From Saussurea involucrata (Eukaryota > Streptophyta > Magnoliopsida > Asterales > Asteraceae), in the NCBI GenBank assembly GCA_033807775.1, contig CM066317.1:8887870-8951869 (forward strand): a stretch of 64,000 bases of DNA, given 5' to 3'. The notes under the pieces are model-generated. The model made no database searches. It was not told where the DNA came from and saw only the letters and a program-made list of their open reading frames with translations. The position numbers and the translations under genes are program-made. Position 1 is the stretch's first letter. Each line of letters opens with the position of its first letter. Below are positions 57,681-64,000 of the stretch, in pieces.

Positions 57681-58263
57681 TATATATATATTATATATAC
57701 AAAGAACCGTGTAAGAAGTTAAAGTTAACATGATAAGTGGATCTGAATCGTACTTTATCACTTTTAATCTCATGTCCTCTCAAGAATTGCGTTTTAAAAG
57801 AGAATTGATCAGGTGCATCTCGGTGCATTTCATCTGCATCCATTTCTAATCCAACGATTGATAATCACTTGTCACGTTAACCTCAACTTTTCATCAGAAC
57901 CTAACTCTATATAGGAACGGGATCAAACCGAGTTTCGGTTGTGAACGTGAGGACAAAACCAAATACTATCTGAAAGATGAAAGCTAAGATCGAGAAACTC
58001 GAGTTTATTGGAGTTTTTTTTTAATATCGAACCAATTACACCAAGGGGCTGTTTGTTTTTATGAATTCAACACTTATTCATCACTTTTAACTTTTTCGGT
58101 CAGATGTTTGTAAAATAAGGTTGTTTGTTTTTTCCACTACTTATTCTCCACTTAACACTTATTATTCACTGACCGAAAAAGTGATAACCTAATCACTTTT
58201 TTTTTTCACTTTTTTCACATTTTCTCATCAGCCTCCTCTCCATTTCTTGAACCCACTCGTGCA
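57681..58263. other. Spacer with a possible MITE end
   Basis: GGGGCTGTTTGTTTTTATG near 58045 looks like the end of a MITE, with an inner repeat around TTTTTCGGTCAG and its inverse. No second end was placed. No gene. Confidence 0.4.
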
Positions 58264-58268
58264 ATTTC

Positions 58269-60392
58269 TGTAAAGCCCGTATCCCGGTATGTATTCTCGT
58301 TATTATTTTTTTTTAAAAAGGCATTTAATTAATTAACGTGGTTTCCGTTAGCGGGGTTAGCCGAGTCGGGCCAAAAAGTTAAGTGAAGTAACCTTTGTGG
58401 GATTTTGCTAAGAAGTGTAAGTTGAGGGGCTGTTTGGGGACTTTCTCCATAGTTGGGCAAGGGGATCGGCCAAGAGGCACAACCCCTCCCCTCCCCTTCG
58501 GTTTCATCTTAACAATCCTCCCCCAAAACCCTTAGCCATTTTCCTTCCCTTCCCCTTGTTGTTTTCGGCCAAGAAGAAAAGGAAGTGAAACCGAGAAGAA
58601 AAGAGAGAGAGACCGAAAGAGAAAGAGAGCGAGAGTCGAGAGGAGGAAGGAGGCGATCACCGGCGTGAGGGAACCAGCGTCGGGACTGGTCGGAAATGAG
58701 GAAGAAGAAGAATTCCGTTAAGGTAAGTGTCCCGTTCGTTTTATTGATGTTTTCTTCGTCGGAAATTGTAAACCGCAACCACCGTGTCACCGCCAATCAC
58801 CACCACCTCCGGAGGCGGTAGTGGGTGGTGCTTGGTGTGTTTCAGACCATGGTAACCCTAAAACAGTAAGTTATGTTGTTTTGCGGGTCTGTTTGGATTA
58901 AGACGTCTTATTGGGATCAAGTTCAAAAGGTTATCATTTTATGTAAATTGCACAGTTTCTGCCCTGTTTTGAGTAAACCGTAACTCCTTACTCGTAGCTC
59001 GGATTGAAATGAAATCGGTGGCCGAAGTTCACTAATCGAGTCAGGAAAGTTTTTCGTGTTTTGCCGAAAATCTGTTTAAGTCTGTAGCTGGGCCGTATGG
59101 GGCTGTTTATACAGCCTGGTCCGAAAAACTTCCAGCTTTCTGTCCCTGTTTTGTTTTATGCATAACTTTTGCTTGGAATGTCGGATTGGGATGGGACTGG
59201 TGCCAAAAGTTTCGTTTCGGAGTCTATTAAGTTTTCTCTGTTTTGCGGAAAGATCAGTTCGGACCATAGCTAGGGCGAAGTTGCCATGTTGTACTGAAAG
59301 GTCCGGTTGTTCGCTGTTCTGCGGATCATTCTTGTAAAGTCCATAATAAATTATAGAAAAATCGTTAGGACGCGTGCGATACGTCCCTGAAATCGTAAGA
59401 CTTAGAACTTCGTAATTATGGATTTTGATTTCTGTATTTATCAGTTTTAAGGGGGTGAAACAGGTCCCGAACAGACCCGTATTTTCTTAATAAAAAGCTG
59501 GAGTATTTAGTCTTTTGAAAACTAGTAAAAGTGTCGTGAGTTGGGACCTTCCGTTGACGTTTTTAGTGCGTAATTAGGTGGGAAAATGTGAGGAAGGTTG
59601 ACGTGCTGGTGTTGCGGCTCGGGAGCGCGTCGCTTTGCTTTGAGGTGAGTTCTCTCACCGCGTAGTTAGGAATTTCATGTATGTCGTTCTTTTGTGTTAC
59701 GTGTTATTACGTGTATATATGTGCTTACATGAACTAGTTGGGACGTGATAACTGGTTGTGATTTGTTGAATTCTTATGTGGAATATTTATGCCTGTGTAC
59801 ACCTCGGTGGGACTGAGGGGCTCGGTGGGACCGAGGGCTCGGTGGGACTGAGCTAGTACAATTATCTTTACTCGGTGGGACCGAGGGCTCGGTGGGACTG
59901 AGCTAGTACAGTTATCTTTACTCGGTGGGATCGAGGGCTTGGTGGGACTGAGCTTGTATTAATATATTTTGTGTACTCGGTGGGACCGAGGTTTGTATTT
60001 ATATAATAATCATTTTGTGGTTTGTATTCATGGTGATAGTGATGTGGCCTACTTGCGAGTAGGGGCGATATACGTGGGGTTGCTACCTATGTGTGTGGTT
60101 GGATTCACTAAGCGTTCAGCTTACCCCTTCCCAATATGTTGTGATTTCAGGTGGGAGCGGCAGTCGGGCTTGACGGTACACACACGAAGCGCGGGGTGCC
60201 GAGAGTGTTTAAATTTCACTTTTAAACCTTTAGATTTTGTTTTATAAAATTTCCGCTGCGTAAACTTTATAGACTGTTTGAGTTAACGACATTAATTTAA
60301 TTTGAATCGCGAATTATTAAATTGGGGTGGTTTTTATAATGAAATGCATGTTTTAAAAATTTTAAATTCCTTGTAATTTTTGGGACGTTACA
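58269..60392 (+). mobile_element. Solo LTR, 2.1 kb, of a Ty3/gypsy-like element
   Basis: TGTAAAGCCCGTATCCCGG to GGGACGTTACA with a perfect 5-bp TSD ATTTC (58264-58268, 60393-60397). It contains a CTCGGTGGGAC(C/T)GAG minisatellite at about 59800-59995. The short ORFs inside are not supported as genes. Confidence 0.9.
59800..59995. repeat. CTCGGTGGGACCGAG minisatellite in the solo LTR
   Basis: Short inverted-type units CTCGGTGGGAC(C/T)GAG, some followed by CTAGTACA(G/A)TTATCTTTA, recur about eight times. Confidence 0.85.
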
Positions 60393-60397
60393 ATTTC

Positions 60398-60608
60398 ACC
60401 ATCTCTAGTTCTCCTCTTTCTCCATCTTACGATTCCTCCACTGCTCCATCTTGTTACGTTTTCTCCTTGTCGCTTGATGATGTGACGTTTTCAGGGAATT
60501 AAGCTAGAACCTGGGGGATGCTATTTTTTATCCACCGTTCTCTGCTTTAGAATGTGATTTTTTCTCCACTGCTCTATCATTTGGGTCGCAGCAGGTAATA
60601 GCGCAACA
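60398..60608. other. Short unique segment between two solo LTRs
   Basis: TC-rich segment with repeated TCCACTGCTC. It belongs to the sequence broken by both LTR insertions. No gene recognised. Confidence 0.5.
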
Positions 60609-60613
60609 GTAAC

Positions 60614-62243
60614 TGTAATACCCCGGGTAAGTTCGTTAGTTAAATCCTAATTCCGTTAAATCTAGTTAACTTTATAAAATGAGGTTTAGGGTAAGTTAGG
60701 GTAAAATAATAAGTTAAAGGGGCGTTGGACATTAGTTGATAGTTGAAGGTTCATTTGGTAAATGGGGATTTGATATCACCCCTTTAGGATTTTCAGATAT
60801 TTCATAACTCAAAATATCAGTGTGTGTGTGTGTGTGCGTGTTCTTGAGGAGAAAAGAAGCAGAAGAAGGAAGTACGGTTAAGGCTCCGATTGAGTGTGTT
60901 GGAATCAAAATTAAGGTATGTATTCTTTAGGTTTTGTGTTTGTAATCATCAGTAGTAAATTCCTATCGGTTTAGAATTTCCAGTTTCGTGTTTTGTATAG
61001 ATTTCAATCGCATCTGGGAAAGTTTAGACCGATTGTGTTCTTGAGACTCCCGGTGGAGTCCCGGTATTGTCGACTCCCGGTAACGACAAGACCCGGTAAT
61101 ACCAACTCCCGGTGATATGGAGTCCCGGTACTGGAGAGTCCCGGTACTGAAGAGTCCCGGTATTGGAGAGTCCCGGTACTGAAGAGTCCCGGTACAGTGG
61201 AGTCCCGGTGCAGCGAGTTTCGGTAGTTTTGGTAGTGTCCGAATATAGTTTCTGATTGTATTTTTGGATTAAGTTGCTCCGAAAACTTCCTGGGGCCCCC
61301 CCTAGACCCCGCAAGGGAGAACCCCCGTGATAAGTCGCTGAAGGGAGAACCGTTGAGGATAAGATTTTAGTAGGCTTTATGTGTTTGACTAGTAAGGCGA
61401 TATTTGTATTTAATCAGTTACAGATTCTGTGGATTTGGATTGAAAGACTGAATCTTTTGGAGAAAAGCTTGGAAGTGTTTATGGATAAGCGATCGAGGTG
61501 AGTTTTGCTTTAAAACGTTTTGAACTGGGATACATATATATGTGTATATATATATATGAGATGATTATGTGGTAGGAATATGATTATGTGTATATAAATG
61601 ACAATATGATGTAATGAGATATATATTGTATTTATATAAGCTTTGCACTACACGAGTGCACTTGTTGCCGGGTTCCGGTGTGCGGACCGGTGTGTTGCCG
61701 GGTTCCGGTGTGCGGACCGGTGTATTGTCGGGTTCCGGTGTGCGGACCGGTGGTGTGTCGTAATTTCAGTACGACGTTGATAATTTATTAGTTGGCTTGC
61801 AACCAACTAATATGGCCATTTGTGGAGGAATAAGTTGGGAGGGATGTACACGATGCACGAGTCTTGATTGGTTTTTAAATACGTGTGATATATGTGTGTT
61901 TTGACAAAGGTTGTATATAAACTATTTGGATATATGGTTTTATATAAATTGGTTTATAACGGGTTTTGAAATGACAAGGATTAACTCACTAGACCCGTTT
62001 GGTCTAACCCTCATTTTGTTTTCAAAAAGATGTTTTCCAGGTCGAGGAATTGATAGCGGCAAAGGAAAGAATAAGGTGTAGATTGCCTTCGTGGACCGAT
62101 GATTATTAGGAAAATGTTATGTATTTTGTAGTTACGAAACAAAAAGGACCATACTTGGTTTATTATGTAACTTTTGTTGTAATTCAATGATATGCATGTA
62201 TGTTAGGTTATATGATGTATGCAATGGGAACCGGGTTGTTACA
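60614..62243 (+). mobile_element. Second solo LTR, 1.63 kb
   Basis: TGTAATACCCCGGG to GGGTTGTTACA with a perfect 5-bp TSD GTAAC (60609-60613, 62244-62248). It contains a 16-bp minisatellite (GAGTCCCGGTACTGAA type) at about 61050-61215 and a 30-bp minisatellite (TTGCCGGGTTCCGGTGTGCG...) at about 61665-61750. The segment near 61985-62015 (ACTCACTAGACC, TGGTCTAACCCTC) is shared with the LTR at 1-1364. Confidence 0.9.
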
Positions 62244-62248
62244 GTAAC

Positions 62249-62593
62249 AGCGACAACAACTCCGTTTCTTTTCGTTTCTGTTTCGGCTACGAGTCGGTTC
62301 CTGGAGGATTAGTGAGTTTTCTGTTTGGTTATGTGGCGTGCTTGTGTTTTGCATCTTGCAATCCTTCTTGTTTAGTGCAGGTACCGTTGTTTTTGTGGTT
62401 TGGAGAACCTTCATGTTTGTCTTTGTATTCTCCTCTTGGTTTTGGTAACAGTAATGTGGAAAAAAAAGTTTGGGTGTGGCTTCCTTCTTCTTGAATCCAC
62501 TGCTGCTATGATTTTTTATTGATTATCCAAAAATTATATATCAAGATTAGAGAGAAATTCTATAGAGAGAGTAAAGAGAGAAAGTAGATCTTA
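62249..62593. other. Spacer, unidentified
   Basis: A short open frame of 91 codons overlaps the right end of the solo LTR and has no recognisable features. Possibly the truncated end of the copia element begins here. Confidence 0.4.
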
Positions 62594-62773
62594 TTATGTC
62601 GGCTCTCTGTTAATCTCTTCTTCTGTATAATCTTTGCCACTTCTGATCATTGGGCCTTCAGTGAAAGATTTTATCATGTTTTCACCATTTTCTCTACTTT
62701 CAATAAAATCGATGAACGAAACTCTCCATAGTTCAAAATCAGATTCTTTGAACAACACTGGAAGCCGCTTCAT
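62594..62773 (-). pseudogene. Ty1/copia gag N-terminal fragment, 59 aa
   Basis: ATG at 62773 opens MKRLPVLFKESDFELWRVSF, followed by an acidic stretch with SFTEGPMIRSGKDYTEEE, and stops at 62594. The segment F-x-x-W-x-x-x-F near the N-terminus is typical of plant copia gag. The protein should be several hundred residues, so it is truncated. It lies downstream of a leader that starts at a primer-binding site near 63993. Confidence 0.65.
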
Positions 62774-63981
62774 GTTTGAAGAATTAATCTGAAAAATTCA
62801 AACAATTAACAACTAATAAAAACTCGAAAAAAAAATTCTAAGTCAGAAATTCGCAACAGGAAAAAGCGAGAAGTAAGAAACTCGCAAGCAAAGGTTGCGA
62901 AAAGTAAGAATTTCGCAGGCAAAGGTTGCGAAAAGTAGACTTGGGCTTAGAATGGGAATCTGAAGGATTACTTTTCGCAAAAGAAGGTTGCGAAAAGTAC
63001 AAAACTCGCAACAGAAGGTTGCGAAATACTTCACAACTCGCAACAGTTAGTTGCGAAAAGTTTCAAATCTAGCGACAGTTGGTTGCGAAAAGCTTGGCGC
63101 AAAGTTCACTTAGAAAAAATTAAACTCTGAAACTTTTCTGAAAGTAGTGCAATTCGGTAGGAAGCAAGCAAGCAAGTAGCTTAAACTAATTAAGCATGCA
63201 AGCAAGTAGCTTAAACTAATTAAGCAAGCAAGCAAGTAGGTGAAATTAATTCGAACCAAGCAAGCATGTAGCTGAAAATTTATTAAGTGAGAAACTCGCA
63301 AGCGTTAGTTGCGCAAATTGGATCAAGTAGGTTGCGCAATTCTCATCCAGTGGCTTGCGAAATTCTCAAGTCAGATGAACAAGATGATCAAAACCAAAAT
63401 CTCTTCAAATCTCCATCAAATCTTCGAATTATTCAACCAGAATTTGCAGAAATGTTAGAAAACAAGTTTCTAACACAATGATGTAATCCAATTTCGCTGA
63501 AAATCACTGAATCAAAATCTGAATGATCAACCAGATGATATGATCGAACCGAACAAAAACTCCAAGATCTTCAAATTGACCCTTAAAATCTTGATATTAA
63601 TCAACCAAAATTTGAAGATATGTTAGAAAACAAGTTTCTAACACGATGATATAATCAAATTTCGCTGAAAATCACTGAATCAAAATCTGAAAAACTGATC
63701 AGACAGTTACGATCGATATGAACAAAATCTGAAAAATCTTCAAATTGAACTCCAAATCTTTGAAATTAGCCTTCGATCCTTGAATAAGATTTGTTCCTCT
63801 ATCAAAAACGAATCCAACGAACTAAGATTTGAACAAATTCGATCAAAAATCACCAAAATTTGAAAAAATCTCAAGAAAACGAGATTTTCTTGAAAAATCA
63901 AAAAATTCAATCAAATTTGCTTGTGAAATCACCAAATTCGTATGTTTGATCAGTAGAATTCCATCTCTCAATCTTGTTCCA
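62774..63981 (-). mobile_element. Leader region of a Ty1/copia element
   Basis: Untranslated leader between the primer-binding site and gag. It contains many short repeats of GGTTGCGAAAAGTA-like and AACTCGCAA-like motifs (about 62845-63355), AGCAAGCAAGTAG runs (63160-63270) and two related blocks with TCACTGAATCAAAATCTGAA at about 63506 and 63670. Confidence 0.65.
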
Positions 63982-63993
63982 GCTCTGATACCA
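63982..63993 (-). other. Primer-binding site of the Ty1/copia element
   Basis: TGGTATCAGAGC on the minus strand, complementary to initiator Met-tRNA. The adjacent LTR end (TAACA) is at the very edge of the window. Confidence 0.85.
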
Positions 63994-64000
63994 ATTGTTA

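Noticed and set aside
59969..60247. 92-codon ORF
   Set aside because: Lies inside a solo LTR and overlaps its minisatellite; no protein features.
1..64000. A prokaryote-like operon, phage or plasmid system
   Set aside because: Introns, MULEs, LTR elements and PPR gene show plant nuclear DNA; no operon structure exists.

Overview
This window looks like transposon-rich nuclear DNA from a eudicot plant. It has intron-containing plant genes, an intronless mitochondrial-type PPR gene and AT-rich intergenic DNA. It also has plant transposon families: Mutator-like (MULE), PIF/Harbinger, CACTA, hAT, Helitron, tRNA-derived SINE, Ty3/gypsy, Ty1/copia and a Cassandra-type 5S-bearing LTR. An asterid such as Asteraceae is plausible but is only my inference. 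All boundaries were read by eye; target-site duplications (TSDs) are quoted where they match.

Layout. 1-8.6 kb: a truncated LTR, a SINE, two abutting Helitrons, a CACTA MITE built from palindromes, and Tourist, hAT and MULE MITEs. 8.9-13.2 kb: a six-exon gene for an NBR1-like protein (PB1-ZZ-FW, no UBA), with two MITEs and a 74-bp minisatellite in its introns. 13.7-14.1 kb: a small conserved-looking plant gene on the minus strand. 14.6-16.8 kb: a Harbinger-type element carrying only the Myb-like ORF1, inserted in another copy of its own family. 17.0-21.8 kb: a MULE with a 9-bp TSD, a transposase gene and a convergent small coiled-coil gene. 22.2-23.85 kb: a non-autonomous relative made of repeated inverted segments. 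25.4-27.2 kb: a PPR gene.

27.5-50.0 kb: one 22.5-kb composite MULE with matching 9-bp TSDs. Its transposase gene is split by a full-length Ty3/gypsy chromovirus (29.5-38.3 kb). One of its introns holds an Athila/Tat-like element (38.9-45.9 kb), which itself contains a Cassandra-type solo LTR. The 3' part of the MULE carries a captured SKP1 fragment followed by a GRF zinc-finger exon. 50-58 kb: MITEs, a Helitron, a CACTA MITE, a tandem duplication, a Harbinger remnant split by a solo LTR, and a second SINE. 58.3-62.2 kb: two solo LTRs with clean 5-bp TSDs. 62.6-64 kb: the leader, primer-binding site and gag start of a Ty1/copia element running off the right edge.

The probable host genes are only three: the NBR1-like gene, the small minus-strand gene and the PPR gene. 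The rest is a layered record of transposition. The most notable items are the SKP1/GRF capture, the MULE with a convergent second gene, USE/TATA promoter modules with snRNA-type spacing (including one in the Cassandra LTR), and diverging minisatellites inside related LTRs.
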